Origin: an uncultured Opitutaceae bacterium
GTDB lineage: Bacteria; Verrucomicrobiota; Verrucomicrobiia; Opitutales; Opitutaceae
Direction of reading: 5' to 3'
Length of the DNA stretch: 49,435 bases
Assembly: GCA_903862935.1 (NCBI GenBank)
Contig: CAIOZY010000032.1
Location: 1-49,435, forward strand
The notes under the pieces were generated by a model. It saw only the letters and a list, made by a program, of their open reading frames with translations. It searched no databases and had not been told where the DNA came from. Of this stretch, positions 27,342-36,546 are shown in pieces (position 1 is the first letter of the stretch; each line of letters begins with the position of its first letter). The position numbers were made by a program, and so were the translations under genes.

Positions 27342-27908
27342 TCATTTCGGATCGGCCCTGTCGCGCACGGGTTTGCAGGGATGGCCGACGCAGATCTTGC
27401 GAGCCGGCAGGTCGCGCACCACCACCGAGCGGGCGCCGACCACGCAGAGCTCCCCAACGGTAACCCCGGGGCCGATGAACACGTCGGCCGCAACCCAGGC
27501 ATTCTCTCCGATCACGATCGGGGCGGTCACAAGGGGCATGCTCCACTTGGTGTAATCGTGGGTCCCTGCGCACAGATGGGTGTTTTGGCTGACGTTGGCC
27601 CCCCGCTTGAGGGTGATTCGGGCAAGGTTGTAGACGCATACCCTCCGGCCGAGCATGGCGCGGGGATGGAGGGTTAGTCGCCAGGGAAACTCAATGCGGA
27701 CGCTAGGGAAGACGACGACCTGAGAGGGCTCGGGGATCTCCGCTCCGAACAATCGCAGCAGGCGGGCGCGGAACCCGTGCAACGGGCGCGGGCTCCAGCG
27801 AAAGAGCGTTGCCTCGACCGCGGCCCAGACCCAGCGCAGCAGAACCTCGCGCCGCCGGTAGGGCGTCGTGCAGCCTTGGGCAAGGTAGGGAGCGGAGTCT
27901 TCGGGCAT
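27342..27908 (-). CDS. WcaF-like hexapeptide-repeat acyltransferase
   Basis: A 188-residue left-handed beta-helix acetyltransferase, probably O-acetylating a sugar of the glycan or its lipid-linked precursor in the cytoplasm using acetyl-CoA. The N-terminal half has RPLHGFRARLLRLFGAEIP, as in WcaF/WcaB/LacA relatives. Hexapeptide turns include VCVYNLARITLKRGANVSQNTHL and the catalytic-His segment CAGTHDY, followed by PIVIGENAWVAADVFIGPGV. ATG 27908 is preferred over TTG 27932, which would abut the upstream GT4 stop at 27933. The substrate is not predictable beyond sugar hydroxyl acetylation. Confidence 0.88.
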   Translation of the reverse strand: MPEDSAPYLAQGCTTPYRRREVLLRWVWAAVEATLFRWSPRPLHGFRARLLRLFGAEIPEPSQVVVFPSVRIEFPWRLTLHPRAMLGRRVCVYNLARITLKRGANVSQNTHLCAGTHDYTKWSMPLVTAPIVIGENAWVAADVFIGPGVTVGELCVVGARSVVVRDLPARKICVGHPCKPVRDRADPK

Positions 27909-27932
27909 CGGGGGATCGTGGTCTGGGGACAA

Positions 27933-29066
27933 CTAGCCTTCGGTCAAGACCCGGAAGTCTTTGAGGAGCGCGTCGGCGACAGCCCCATAATCGAAGGAGC
28001 GAGAGTCGGTGCAAGCCTGAGCAGCGATCCGGGCGCGGAGAGCTGGGTCGGCCACGAGCTGGCCCAGCACGGAGGCGAGCTGGGAGGACCGGTCCGGCGC
28101 GCGGTGGTTGAAGTAGAACCCGTTGATTCCCGGGCGGATCAGGTCGCGATAGCAGTCAAGTTCCGAGAGGACCGGGACGGCGCCTGCCGCCATCGCCTCG
28201 ATGGGGGCCACACTCAGCCCTTCGCCCTTCTCCGCGAGGCTCGGGTAGCAGAAGATGTCGAGACCGCCGTAGATCCGGGCCAGGGCGGCGACATCATAGA
28301 CGGGCGGCTCTATGCTGATCCGGCCCCCCGCGGCAGAGGCCCTCCTCCGGAGTTCCTCGACGTACGCGGGTCCGCCGCCACCCTGGGCTATGCCCTGGGG
28401 CCCGGTGATCACGAGGGACCAAGGCGGCAGGCCGGGGCGGCCGGCCAGCTCGACTGCGGCGTCGATCAGGATCTCGAGACCTTTCTCCGGATTAATCCGG
28501 CCCACGTAGCCGATGCGAACGCGATCAGCGGCTTTTGCCTTTGCGGCCTGGTGAAGGTGCCAATCGATCGGGTTTACGATGGTCCGGGTGCGAGCGGCCA
28601 TCCCTGGCCTCTCCCGAACCACCTCGGCGTACACGGCCTCGCTCGTGGCCACCAAGCGGTCAACCCGGCCGTAAAGCCGGATCTGGCCCTTGGGCATCCT
28701 CCCCAAAATCACCGCAACGCGCCCGGCCCGAGGCTTAAGCGCAGAGAGGAAAACCGGCATACTGACCGTGTTGCATACGACGATGTCCCCCGGAGGCAGC
28801 CGCCTCATGACCTTCAGACCCCATATGAAATCCAGAGAAAGGTTTCGCCACAGGGAGGTCGTGTGGTTGAAGCCAGGCAGCCTGACCATCGCAATGCCGT
28901 CGATCGACTCTTGGAGCGGAAAGCCCGGCCATGTCCGGGAGAAATGGGTAACGGTGTGCCCCGCGCGCACAAACTCTCGCGCGAGACGGAACCAGATCTT
29001 TTCCATCGCGCCGCCAGCCACGGGTGGGACAGGGAGGAAAAAACCCGTTACGATGCTAATTCTCAT
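27933..29066 (-). CDS. Glycosyltransferase family 4 (GT-B fold)
   Basis: A 377-residue GT4 enzyme. The N-terminal domain begins MRISIVTGFFLPVPPVAGGAMEKIW, where GGAMEKIWF is the nucleotide-proximal Gly-rich loop. The C-terminal domain has RIGYVGRINPEKGLEILIDA and YPSLAEKGEGLSVAPIEAMAAG, the E-x7-E motif region of GT4 transferases. ATG 29066 is three bases after the preceding gene's stop. The enzyme most likely adds one sugar to the polyprenyl-linked glycan on the cytoplasmic face. Donor and linkage are unknown. Confidence 0.9.
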   Translation of the reverse strand: MRISIVTGFFLPVPPVAGGAMEKIWFRLAREFVRAGHTVTHFSRTWPGFPLQESIDGIAMVRLPGFNHTTSLWRNLSLDFIWGLKVMRRLPPGDIVVCNTVSMPVFLSALKPRAGRVAVILGRMPKGQIRLYGRVDRLVATSEAVYAEVVRERPGMAARTRTIVNPIDWHLHQAAKAKAADRVRIGYVGRINPEKGLEILIDAAVELAGRPGLPPWSLVITGPQGIAQGGGGPAYVEELRRRASAAGGRISIEPPVYDVAALARIYGGLDIFCYPSLAEKGEGLSVAPIEAMAAGAVPVLSELDCYRDLIRPGINGFYFNHRAPDRSSQLASVLGQLVADPALRARIAAQACTDSRSFDYGAVADALLKDFRVLTEG

Positions 29067-29069
29067 AGG

Positions 29070-30245
29070 CTATAGGGAATCGAGGGCCGACTCGAGCCCG
29101 GCGGCCGCCGTTGCGTACGTGTAGCGGCTGATCCGCTCCGCGACGCGGGCTCGGTACGGCGCGAGATCCGCCGAGAGGGCGCTGGCGAGGCGCTCCCTCA
29201 GCGAGGCTTCGTCGCTGGCGCGAAAGACCCAGCCTGTCTCGGAGTCTGAGACCAGGTCCTGCTGGCATCCCACGCGGTCGCTCACCAGGCACGGAAGGCC
29301 CATGTGCATGGCCTCGTTGACCGCCAGGCCCCAGGTTTCGTAAAGCCCGCGGGAGGGCAGGGTGAAGATGTCGGCCAACAGGTATCGCGCCGGCATCTCG
29401 CTCTGGTTGGCGAAGGGCAGGAAATGGACTTGCCGTCCCCGGGGGCTGATCCGAGCCCTCTCTTCCAGCCCAGCGCGCTCCGGTCCGTCGCCCGAGAAAA
29501 CGAGGACCGAGTCATCCGAGGCGACCGACTCGAATGCGCAGAGCAGCTCCCGAGGCTGCTTGGCCGGGAGCAACTTCCCCGCAAAAAGAACGACCCGGGC
29601 ACTAGGGGCGAGGTTTAGCTGCTTCCTGAGCGCTGCCGCCGCTGCCCGGTTAGCCTCGGCCCGAGGGTCGAACAGCGTGTCGTCGACGGCATGAGGCGCA
29701 AAGAATAGCCGTTCTGGGGGGACCCCAAAACGCACAAAATAGGCGCGGTTTGCGGCTCCAACATACGTCACCGCGGCGAACTGCCGGTAGAGCAGGCGCA
29801 GGCTCAAGCTCCGGAAAAATCCCGGGTTCGGGCGGCCTATCAGGTGCGAGTCCCCGCGAAATAACAGCGGGATGCGATGGACTCGGGCCCAGGCAATCGC
29901 CGCGAGGTGGGTCGCCCAGTTATAGCCGAAGAGCAGAATCGCGTCGGGACCCCACGCGGCAAGGCGAGCTCCGAGGGTCGGGTTTCGCAGCCCCCAGAAA
30001 TGCTCCGTCCCGGGATGGCGGGCGGAGTTGGGGACAAACTCTGAGTCGTAGCCGGAGAGCAGATCGATGTCCCACTTGAAACGAGTCGTGAAGCCCTTGT
30101 CGTGCGAATCCACGACGCCGAAGTTCCAAAGATAAAAGACCCGAAACTCCAGCCGGGTGTGGGCGCGCAGCCAACGAAACCACGGGCTGTAGTATTGTGT
30201 GGGGTGCGAGAGAACAACAGCCAGGCGTCGGGATCGGGGTATCAT
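29070..30245 (-). CDS. Glycosyltransferase family 4 (GT-B fold)
   Basis: A 391-residue GT4 enzyme starting at ATG 30245; the longer open frame upstream lies in the Wzy-like gene. It opens LAVVLSHPTQYYSPWFRWLR, and FKWDIDLLSGYDSEFV follows. The donor domain carries VVLFAGKLLPAKQPRELLCA, SVLVFSGDGPER and PSRGLYETWGLAVNEAMHMGLPCLV, matching the E-x7-E site. Relatives of this start are common in polysaccharide loci. ATG overlaps the upstream stop by one base (TGATG), so translation is likely coupled. Confidence 0.9.
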   Translation of the reverse strand: MIPRSRRLAVVLSHPTQYYSPWFRWLRAHTRLEFRVFYLWNFGVVDSHDKGFTTRFKWDIDLLSGYDSEFVPNSARHPGTEHFWGLRNPTLGARLAAWGPDAILLFGYNWATHLAAIAWARVHRIPLLFRGDSHLIGRPNPGFFRSLSLRLLYRQFAAVTYVGAANRAYFVRFGVPPERLFFAPHAVDDTLFDPRAEANRAAAAALRKQLNLAPSARVVLFAGKLLPAKQPRELLCAFESVASDDSVLVFSGDGPERAGLEERARISPRGRQVHFLPFANQSEMPARYLLADIFTLPSRGLYETWGLAVNEAMHMGLPCLVSDRVGCQQDLVSDSETGWVFRASDEASLRERLASALSADLAPYRARVAERISRYTYATAAAGLESALDSL

Positions 30246-31813
30246 CAGGACTCGGGCGGAGGGCTGTCGACGTGCACCGTTTGTTGGGTTACCTGCCTTC
30301 GGACAAACGGCGTCACGGCGATGATGATGGGCAGGATCGCCTGCTCGATCGACGTGACTAGGACGCTTGCGACCATCTCGAAGGAGTTGGCGAGGCTGAG
30401 GAAAATGACAAATGCGACCAGGCCCTCCAGAGAGATGACCAGTTTTCGCGCGGTGAAGTTCTCGATCCACGCCAGGCCTGCCCCGAGCGCGAGTCCGAGG
30501 ATGAGACACCCGGCGATCGGCCCAAAGTTTCCGTAGGCCTCGGCGAGCAGACCCCAGGCGACGTAGGTCTGGAATGTCGACGTGAGGTCTTGGCGGCCGA
30601 AGTGGACGTTGAGCATCACCTGCCCCTCATGGGTGCGGGGCTTGTCGGGCCAGAGGATCCGCGGGATCAGGAGCTTGGGGACAAGGGTGTAGGTGGCTCC
30701 GGCCAGGACCGGGATGTGGCGGGTTTCAACCGCTTCGATGACGAACAGCAGGTTCTGCAGGTTGTTGACCCGGTCGAGCAGACTGTGGGACTCGATGGTG
30801 GTCTTTTCATCGGTTGCTTTGCTAATGACCTCCTTGGAGCCGTTGCCGAGGGTTTCATCCAGGCTGGTCTGGGCCCATTCGGCGTAGAACGAAGGGTAGT
30901 CTGCCACGGAAACCGAAAAGGCTACCGCTTCGCCCTCGTCGGTACGCCAGTACCGGGCCCGCATGGCGTACTTGCCGATGCTGAAGAAACTGAGGAGCAC
31001 GAACACGGCGGCGAGGAAGCGCCACGGGACCTTTCCTGAACCCCAGAAAAGCCCGATGGCCACCGCGGCGATGTTGAAAATCACCGAGGATAGGAGCAGG
31101 CCGGAGGCGCTGATGATGCAGCTGACCACGAGGGTGAGCCACATCGTGACGTGCCCGGCGGGGGCGAGGTCCCCGGCGCCGGCCAGCATGGCGACCAGAA
31201 AGAATCCGCAGCCGGAGGTGGCCCCCTGGAGTGCATTGATAATCGAGTTGGTCCCGGTGGGGAGGAGCGCCATCAACGTATCAATGAGCCCCAGGGTCTG
31301 AAGGACGAGCAGCGCCGTCGGGGCCACGACCAGGATCAGCCCCAGGCGTGCGAGCCGGTGGGCGCTCTCGTGACGGTACCCCTCGAAGGCGTAGGAGATG
31401 GCCTTCCTAGGCTGGACGACTTTCATGGCTGCGTACCACCCAGCGATCAGGGAAAGGTTGAAGACAAGGACCTCGCCTCCTGCGGAAAGGATGAACTCGT
31501 CGGAGTAGTCCATCACCGTAGAATTCGCGGTCACGAGCGGCAGCGCATACGCAAATAGGGTCTGTATCAGCATCATCGGCACGATGGGCATGCCGCGCCC
31601 CTCGGAGGCCCAAATCGACAGGGCGACGAGTGTGCTGCCGGCGATCATCCCGAATGAGGCGCCCCCGCGCTGCTTGCCGAGGGATAGGTAGAGAAATTCG
31701 ATAAGCAGCAGCAGCGCCAGCGGACCCATCGTGCGCCTGAGCAGGACGCGGGTTCGCGTGGCCATGTCGCCCATGAGGGCGTTGCGATCAAAGCCTGTTT
31801 CGGCGCGTCTCAT
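30245..31813 (-). CDS. Polytopic membrane protein, probable O-antigen/exopolysaccharide polymerase (Wzy-like)
   Basis: A 522-residue membrane protein. About ten to twelve hydrophobic segments occur from about residue 25 to 520, interrupted by a large hydrophilic loop (about 255-365) that includes ARYWRTDEGEA, NGSKEVISKATDE and the RILWPDKPRTHEGQ stretch. PRILWPDKP and a following AWGLLAEAYGNFG are features of oligosaccharide-repeat polymerases in exopolysaccharide loci. ATG 31813 overlaps the upstream stop by 4 bases; the longer frame runs through that gene. A Wzy-like role is likely but these proteins are poorly conserved, and no Wzx flippase is present in the window. Confidence 0.72.
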   Translation of the reverse strand: MRRAETGFDRNALMGDMATRTRVLLRRTMGPLALLLLIEFLYLSLGKQRGGASFGMIAGSTLVALSIWASEGRGMPIVPMMLIQTLFAYALPLVTANSTVMDYSDEFILSAGGEVLVFNLSLIAGWYAAMKVVQPRKAISYAFEGYRHESAHRLARLGLILVVAPTALLVLQTLGLIDTLMALLPTGTNSIINALQGATSGCGFFLVAMLAGAGDLAPAGHVTMWLTLVVSCIISASGLLLSSVIFNIAAVAIGLFWGSGKVPWRFLAAVFVLLSFFSIGKYAMRARYWRTDEGEAVAFSVSVADYPSFYAEWAQTSLDETLGNGSKEVISKATDEKTTIESHSLLDRVNNLQNLLFVIEAVETRHIPVLAGATYTLVPKLLIPRILWPDKPRTHEGQVMLNVHFGRQDLTSTFQTYVAWGLLAEAYGNFGPIAGCLILGLALGAGLAWIENFTARKLVISLEGLVAFVIFLSLANSFEMVASVLVTSIEQAILPIIIAVTPFVRRQVTQQTVHVDSPPPES

Positions 31814-33144
31814 CGGACGGGTCGAGGGGTTACCGCCACAGAGGCGAAAAATGCGCACTGGCGGTGCGCCAATTCCTCCGCTTGGTAGCGTTCGTTGAAG
31901 AGCCCTTCGCTGCGCTGGGGCTGGGTCCCGGGTTTGAACCCGTCCAGGGCGAGGTTGAAAAAGGCGCGCAATTGGGCGTGGGCGGCTCCCTTGTCCTCCG
32001 CCTCGCTGAAGCGGACCATGTGGGCGCACGAGAGTTCGTCGAGTAACTTCTCCATGACGCTGCCCCGGAACACCAGTCCGAGTATCGGGCGGTTGGTCAG
32101 GTAGTAGACATACATCTTCGACGGGGAGTAGGCCAGGTCGCTCGACCCCAGAAGCATCAGGACGTCCGCCTCCTGCTGCAGCCGCAAAGACTCCAGGAAG
32201 CCAACCCGGTGGGGCACCTCCTCCACGAGCGAGGCCACGCCCCGGGCCTCGGCCAGGGGCATCACGGAGGGCCGGGCAAGTCCGGCGGGGGCGTAGCTTG
32301 TCCCGACGAAATACAGCCGCAGCCGTGCGGCGCGGGCAGGGGAGAGGTCGCGGAAGGACCGGAGGGCGTCAAAGAGGACTTCAACAGCGTGGGGAGTCAC
32401 CGGGCCGGACGCCCCCGTATAGACGAGGTGCACCAAGCCTGGCTCGCGGCGAAACAGCTGCACCTTGGGGCCGAGATCCCGGGCTCGGGCGAGGTCGGTC
32501 CTGCTGGCCCCGAAGTTGAGGACGATGGACGGCTTTCCGGCGAAGCGGCGGTAGCGGGTGTCCAGGTCCTCCAGGTACTTTGGCGACACGCTCATCACTC
32601 CTGCGGCGCAGGCGACCGAGGGCCCCTCGAGGGCCCAGGCCTGGAACCGCGAGAACTGGTACTTCCAGCCCCCCGGGGCGCGCCGAGACCCGGGACGCTT
32701 GTAATAGTCGGTGCGCCAGGGGTCTTGAAAGTCGAGGACATAGGGTACGCCGAAGAGGAACTTCCACACGATCCCCAGGGGAAACGTGATGAACTGCGTG
32801 TTCGAGAAGAACACCAGGTCGAACTTCTCCTTCCTGAGCAGCCGGCATCCCCTCCAGAAGATAAACGGCAGGCATCGCAGGCCGAGGGTCCCCAGGCCGA
32901 GCCAGCGCGACCAGCGCCTGGGAATAGCCCTGCATTTCTCGATCCGAACATCGGAGGGAACAGTCGCCAGAAGGTCCTCCTCCATGTCGCCGTCGAGCCA
33001 GTGCTCGTGCACAGCAAGGACGACCGGCTCCCAGCCGCAGGCCCGGTAGAAGGGCAGACTCATTCGCACCCGCTGCATGTCCGGGGCGTTGAACGGCGGA
33101 AAGTGGGGGCTGACGATGAGAAGCTTTCGGGGCGCAGGGGGCAC
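31810..33144 (-). CDS. Glycosyltransferase family 4-like protein
   Basis: About 444 residues from GTG 33144, opening RKLLIVSPHFPPFNAPDMQRVRMSLPF, a typical GT4-like acceptor-domain start. It continues with FDLVFFSNTQFITFPLG and VPYVLDFQDPWRTDYY, as in other members of this group. The C-terminal donor domain is more diverged: LVHLVYTGASGPVTPHAVEVLF, followed by RVGFLESLRLQQEADVLMLLGSS and SPSKMYVYYLTNRPILGL. The frame is open to 33222 but the added residues look noncoding, so GTG 33144 is preferred. No sugar can be assigned. Confidence 0.85.
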   Translation of the reverse strand: MPPAPRKLLIVSPHFPPFNAPDMQRVRMSLPFYRACGWEPVVLAVHEHWLDGDMEEDLLATVPSDVRIEKCRAIPRRWSRWLGLGTLGLRCLPFIFWRGCRLLRKEKFDLVFFSNTQFITFPLGIVWKFLFGVPYVLDFQDPWRTDYYKRPGSRRAPGGWKYQFSRFQAWALEGPSVACAAGVMSVSPKYLEDLDTRYRRFAGKPSIVLNFGASRTDLARARDLGPKVQLFRREPGLVHLVYTGASGPVTPHAVEVLFDALRSFRDLSPARAARLRLYFVGTSYAPAGLARPSVMPLAEARGVASLVEEVPHRVGFLESLRLQQEADVLMLLGSSDLAYSPSKMYVYYLTNRPILGLVFRGSVMEKLLDELSCAHMVRFSEAEDKGAAHAQLRAFFNLALDGFKPGTQPQRSEGLFNERYQAEELAHRQCAFFASVAVTPRPVR

Positions 33145-33261
33145 GGAGGGGTGAGCTTTGCTGTTTATCCTACTGCCAAGACGAATCTGATTCGAGTCGC
33201 AAGCGCACCACGGGTGCGGCACCCGGGCAGATCCCCTGGGTGCTGCTTCGGGACCTCGGCC
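33145..33261 (-). promoter_or_regulatory. Leader before the GT4-like gene, with a CGAATC-T-GATTCG inverted repeat
   Basis: This 117-base gap is one of the larger ones inside the polysaccharide run. It holds a perfect 6-base inverted repeat around one central base (33182-33194). It could be an operator or a hairpin in the leader; the evidence is the symmetry and position only. Confidence 0.25.
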
Positions 33262-34491
33262 TCATCGGGAGCGGACCGCCGTAGCCACGGCATCGAGCAA
33301 GCGGGGCGCCTCGTGCTCCCAGCAGTAGAATTGTTCGGCCAGGCGCCGGGCCGCAGCCTGGCGGGCTCCCAGGGCTGCTTCGTCTGAAAGCAGCCGATCG
33401 ACCGCGGAGGCCGCCATGGAGCTGTCGCTAAAGTCCGTGATCTGGCCCACGGCAGGATCGCGCGCGATCACTTCCCGCTGGCCTTTGGTGTCGCTGGCAA
33501 GGACTACGAGGCCGGCGTTCAGGTACTGGAGGATCTTGTTTGTGATCGTCAGGTCCCGGCTTGGGATGTCGCTGCGCTCCAGGGCCAGGCCAATGTCGTG
33601 CCTGGCGATCAGGCCCGGCAGCTCCTCGGGTGAAACCGGCTTCAAGAACCCGAGGTCCTGGCGGCGCCCGATCGGGGCCTGCGCACGGAGCTCGTCGGCC
33701 ATGGAGCCCTGCGGGTCGCCGAGCAAGACGAGCCGGCTCGGGATCCGGGTGCGGCCCCAGGCCTCCACAAAGGACTCGAGCCCGCGCCCGGGCCCGAGGG
33801 TCTGCGAAAACCAGAAGATGGAGGGCGGCTTTCCCGGCGGGCCGGCATGAGGATCGGGCTGGAGCGGAAATGAGTTCGTGAGCACGACGGGCCTGGACCC
33901 GCCGTTGCGCTCCTGCAGGGCGCTTGCGAGGGCCTCGGACGTCGTGCTGGTGTAGCCAGCTCTCTGCAGTAGCGAACGCTCGACTCGGCGCAGGATCTTA
34001 AGGGGGCGGTGGGCGCGGTTGGCCGGGAGCAGGTCCTCGGAGTGCCAGTCCTCAAAGTCGGCCGCGACTCTCCGGCCCTGGGCGAGCAGGCGGACCCCCA
34101 CCCAGTGTGGGACCTCGTTGTGGACAATTGTGAGGTCAGCCGGCACCGCTCTGGCCCGGCTGAGGAGCGCGGCGGCTGGGCCCAGGGCGTGGATCGTGGG
34201 CAATCCCAGGCGAACCCCGAGGCCGGCGGCAAGCCACCGAACGGCCCGGCGGGTGAGGAGCCGGCCGGGGCCCGCTGAAAAGCCCGGGAGCAGATCGACA
34301 GCCTCACGCCGAAAGGAGGCGCCCCTCATCAGCTCGATGTCGTTTTGCTCTCCAGCGGCGTGGTTCCTCACCATGAGGACCGTGACGGCGTAGCCGGCGC
34401 GGCCCAGGGTCTGGGCCTCCTTCCAAACCCGCGGATTGCGGGAAAGCTGCCCGTTCGTGACGATGAGGATCGTGGCGGGGCCGGTCTTCAT
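33262..34491 (-). CDS. Glycosyltransferase family 4-like protein
   Basis: A 409-residue GT-B enzyme beginning at ATG 34491, which overlaps the upstream GT2 stop in ATGA. It opens ATILIVTNGQLSRNPRVWKEAQTL, typical of GT4-like proteins in LPS loci. Later come ADLTIVHNEVPHWVGVRL and ADFEDWHSEDLL. The donor domain includes SIFWFSQTLGPGRGLESFVEA, HDIGLALERSDIPSRDLTITNKILQYLNAG and LASDTKGQREV. The canonical E-x7-E is replaced by a diverged segment, as in related proteins. Specificity is unknown. Confidence 0.86.
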   Translation of the reverse strand: MKTGPATILIVTNGQLSRNPRVWKEAQTLGRAGYAVTVLMVRNHAAGEQNDIELMRGASFRREAVDLLPGFSAGPGRLLTRRAVRWLAAGLGVRLGLPTIHALGPAAALLSRARAVPADLTIVHNEVPHWVGVRLLAQGRRVAADFEDWHSEDLLPANRAHRPLKILRRVERSLLQRAGYTSTTSEALASALQERNGGSRPVVLTNSFPLQPDPHAGPPGKPPSIFWFSQTLGPGRGLESFVEAWGRTRIPSRLVLLGDPQGSMADELRAQAPIGRRQDLGFLKPVSPEELPGLIARHDIGLALERSDIPSRDLTITNKILQYLNAGLVVLASDTKGQREVIARDPAVGQITDFSDSSMAASAVDRLLSDEAALGARQAAARRLAEQFYCWEHEAPRLLDAVATAVRSR

Positions 34492-35537
34492 GGTGGCGGG
34501 GGGGGCGGGGCCTGAATGACCTTGCTCAGCGCTGTCGCCTTCGCACGGGGCCGACCGAAGGCCGCCGACTGGCCGACGAGCCAATTCCACGTCTCGGCGC
34601 AGTCGGTGCGGAAGCGGAGGGCCCGGACAACGCGAACGGGTTGGCGGGCTATCTCAAGGACTGCCCGGAGCCAGTCGGCCGGATGGGCGTGCCGCAGCAG
34701 GCGCGGCTGCCGCACGGCCAAAGCCAGTGAAAAGAATACCATGGTGTCGTGCGGACGAAGCACCCGGCGGGCCGCCCAAAGCCTCTTCAACTCGGCAGGA
34801 CCGATTTCCACAGAATCGAAGAATGAGGCGGCTACCAGGAGTTTCGACTGGATCCAGTCAAGGGGGTCCACACTGCGAGCGGTCCGGGCGGTCTGAGCGA
34901 AATTGGCGAGCGGCCTGCAGATCAGGACCAGAGGCCCCAGGGCCGCCCGCTCCCGCAGCGGCTCGATGATATCGAGGGGCGTCGCCAGAGGAACCTCGGG
35001 CGTTCGGAAGCGCCCGGGGCGAAACACCATGGCCCCCTGAGAGTGCAGGGCGTCAAAGGACTGTAGGCACTCGGGCCAGGAGAAGACCACGGTCTCCGGG
35101 GCGCCCGGGCCCACGGTCCATATTGAACAATTCAGGTCCGTCCAAGCGCCGTCGGGCTCCTCCCGCCACCGCCGCATGTTAGCCCAAGCCATGGCCGCGC
35201 CGGGGTTCCGCTCAAGGACGGCTACGGCCGTCTGCAAAAACTCCGGGTCCCACCAGTTGTCATCCTCCAGGAGGCTCGCGAAGGGCTCCGGACCGCCCCG
35301 GTACATGTGATTGAAGACCCCCACCGCGCCCCAGTTTTCAGGGTGCTGGTTGTAGACGAACCGGGAATCGCCCCGTGCGAGTTCGTCGAGGAGTGCGCGG
35401 GGCTGGTCGTCTGAGGGGTCGTCGTTGTGCACCTCGCACACCCATTGGGTGTGGGTCTGCGCCAGCAGGCTTCTCACGGCGCGCCGTAGAAGCGCCGGAC
35501 GCCGATAGGTCGTGAGGAACACCCTAACTGAGGCCAT
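34488..35537 (-). CDS. Glycosyltransferase family 2 (GT-A fold)
   Basis: A 349-residue GT2 protein with VRVFLTTYRRPALLRRAVRSLLAQT at the N terminus and the DXD-like pair ASLLEDDNWWDPEF. The substrate-binding first half is typical; the C-terminal half is variable. It ends in QAPPPPPP from a C-rich run at the overlap with the next gene. ATG 35537 lies six bases after the preceding stop. It probably adds a sugar to the glycan repeat; the donor is not predictable. Confidence 0.86.
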   Translation of the reverse strand: MASVRVFLTTYRRPALLRRAVRSLLAQTHTQWVCEVHNDDPSDDQPRALLDELARGDSRFVYNQHPENWGAVGVFNHMYRGGPEPFASLLEDDNWWDPEFLQTAVAVLERNPGAAMAWANMRRWREEPDGAWTDLNCSIWTVGPGAPETVVFSWPECLQSFDALHSQGAMVFRPGRFRTPEVPLATPLDIIEPLRERAALGPLVLICRPLANFAQTARTARSVDPLDWIQSKLLVAASFFDSVEIGPAELKRLWAARRVLRPHDTMVFFSLALAVRQPRLLRHAHPADWLRAVLEIARQPVRVVRALRFRTDCAETWNWLVGQSAAFGRPRAKATALSKVIQAPPPPPP

Positions 35538-35543
35538 GGTGGT

Positions 35544-36494
35544 TTAACATCGTCCGAGCAGGCGAAACAGGCGCTTTGCCGCCCGCCAGCCGATCAGGCT
35601 GGCCGCCATCTGGAAGCGCCCTGTGCCGGGCGGTGGCAGGGGAGAGCCCCCGAGGGCGGTGTAGCGGGACTCCGCCTCGTCAGCCACGCGCGGCGCCTGG
35701 GGATAGGATTCATAGGCGAGGGTCCTCCAGGCGTTCGCGACCGCCACCCGGGTGCGGGGATCGTCGGACCCCCGGGCGAGGATCCTTCCACAGTTGAGCT
35801 CAGTAGAGAGCGCGAGCGAACGGATCGACTTGGCATCCTTCCGGCGGCTCAGGCTTCCGCTCAGCCCGGAGCGGTAGTACACCCGGGCGCCGGGGCAGAA
35901 GAGGATGCCGCGGGCTGCGAGGACAACCCGGCAGAAGTACTCGCCGTCGTCGTTTAGCGTCAGGCGCTCATCCCAGGGTCCCGCCTTGTCGAGAAGGGGC
36001 CGCGGGCAGAGCCACGCGGCCGGCTGCATCATCCAGCCGTACTCGTAATGGGACAGGAGAAATTCCATGCCGGATAGGTCCCTCCAGACTGGCTCCGGGT
36101 TGAACCGGGCCTCAGCCGGGTCGGTGTGGAACCGGGACCACTCGCAGGAGGCGATGAAGCCGCTTTCGGCGCCGTCGAGGCGGGCCATCTGCACGGCGAT
36201 CTTCTCCGGGCCAAGCAGGTCGTCGGCATCGAGGAACTGAATGAACTCGCCGTGCGCCAGCCGCAGGCCGTGGTTGCGCGCGGCGCTTGCACCCTGGTTC
36301 GGCTGGCTCACCACCTTGACCCCACGCTGTGAAAACGAGCCGGCAACCGCGACAGACTCGTCCGTGGAGCCGTCATCGACGACGATGACCTCCACGCGGG
36401 GCCAGGTCTGCGCCAGTGCCGAGGACACGGCGGCTCCAAGCCAGGGGGCGGCGTTGTAGCACGGGATGATGATGCTGACCAGGGGCGAGCTCAC
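35544..36494 (-). CDS. Glycosyltransferase family 2 (GT-A fold)
   Basis: A 316-residue inverting GT2 protein. The N terminus VSIIIPCYNAAPWLGAAVSSAL leads to VEVIVVDDGSTDESVAVA and the DXD motif in EFIQFLDADDLLGPEK, all hallmarks. GTG 36494 starts it. A long C-terminal region (about 200-316) with GLSGSLSRRKDAKSIRSLALSTE is like that of other GT2 proteins in Verrucomicrobia loci. Order within the run suggests glycan-repeat synthesis. Confidence 0.9.
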   Translation of the reverse strand: MSSPLVSIIIPCYNAAPWLGAAVSSALAQTWPRVEVIVVDDGSTDESVAVAGSFSQRGVKVVSQPNQGASAARNHGLRLAHGEFIQFLDADDLLGPEKIAVQMARLDGAESGFIASCEWSRFHTDPAEARFNPEPVWRDLSGMEFLLSHYEYGWMMQPAAWLCPRPLLDKAGPWDERLTLNDDGEYFCRVVLAARGILFCPGARVYYRSGLSGSLSRRKDAKSIRSLALSTELNCGRILARGSDDPRTRVAVANAWRTLAYESYPQAPRVADEAESRYTALGGSPLPPPGTGRFQMAASLIGWRAAKRLFRLLGRC

Positions 36495-36546
36495 GATGAC
36501 ACCTCAGCGTTCGTCGGCTCAGCCGCTGGAGGATGGGCCATCAAGG

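Noticed and set aside
27777-29075. A 432-residue plus frame opposite GT4 and acetyltransferase genes
   Set aside because: It is antisense to well-supported genes and has no recognisable domain.
34488-34503. The Pro-rich end of the GT2 gene as another homopolymer frame error
   Set aside because: The stop forms a normal ATGA overlap with the next gene, matching other junctions in the locus.
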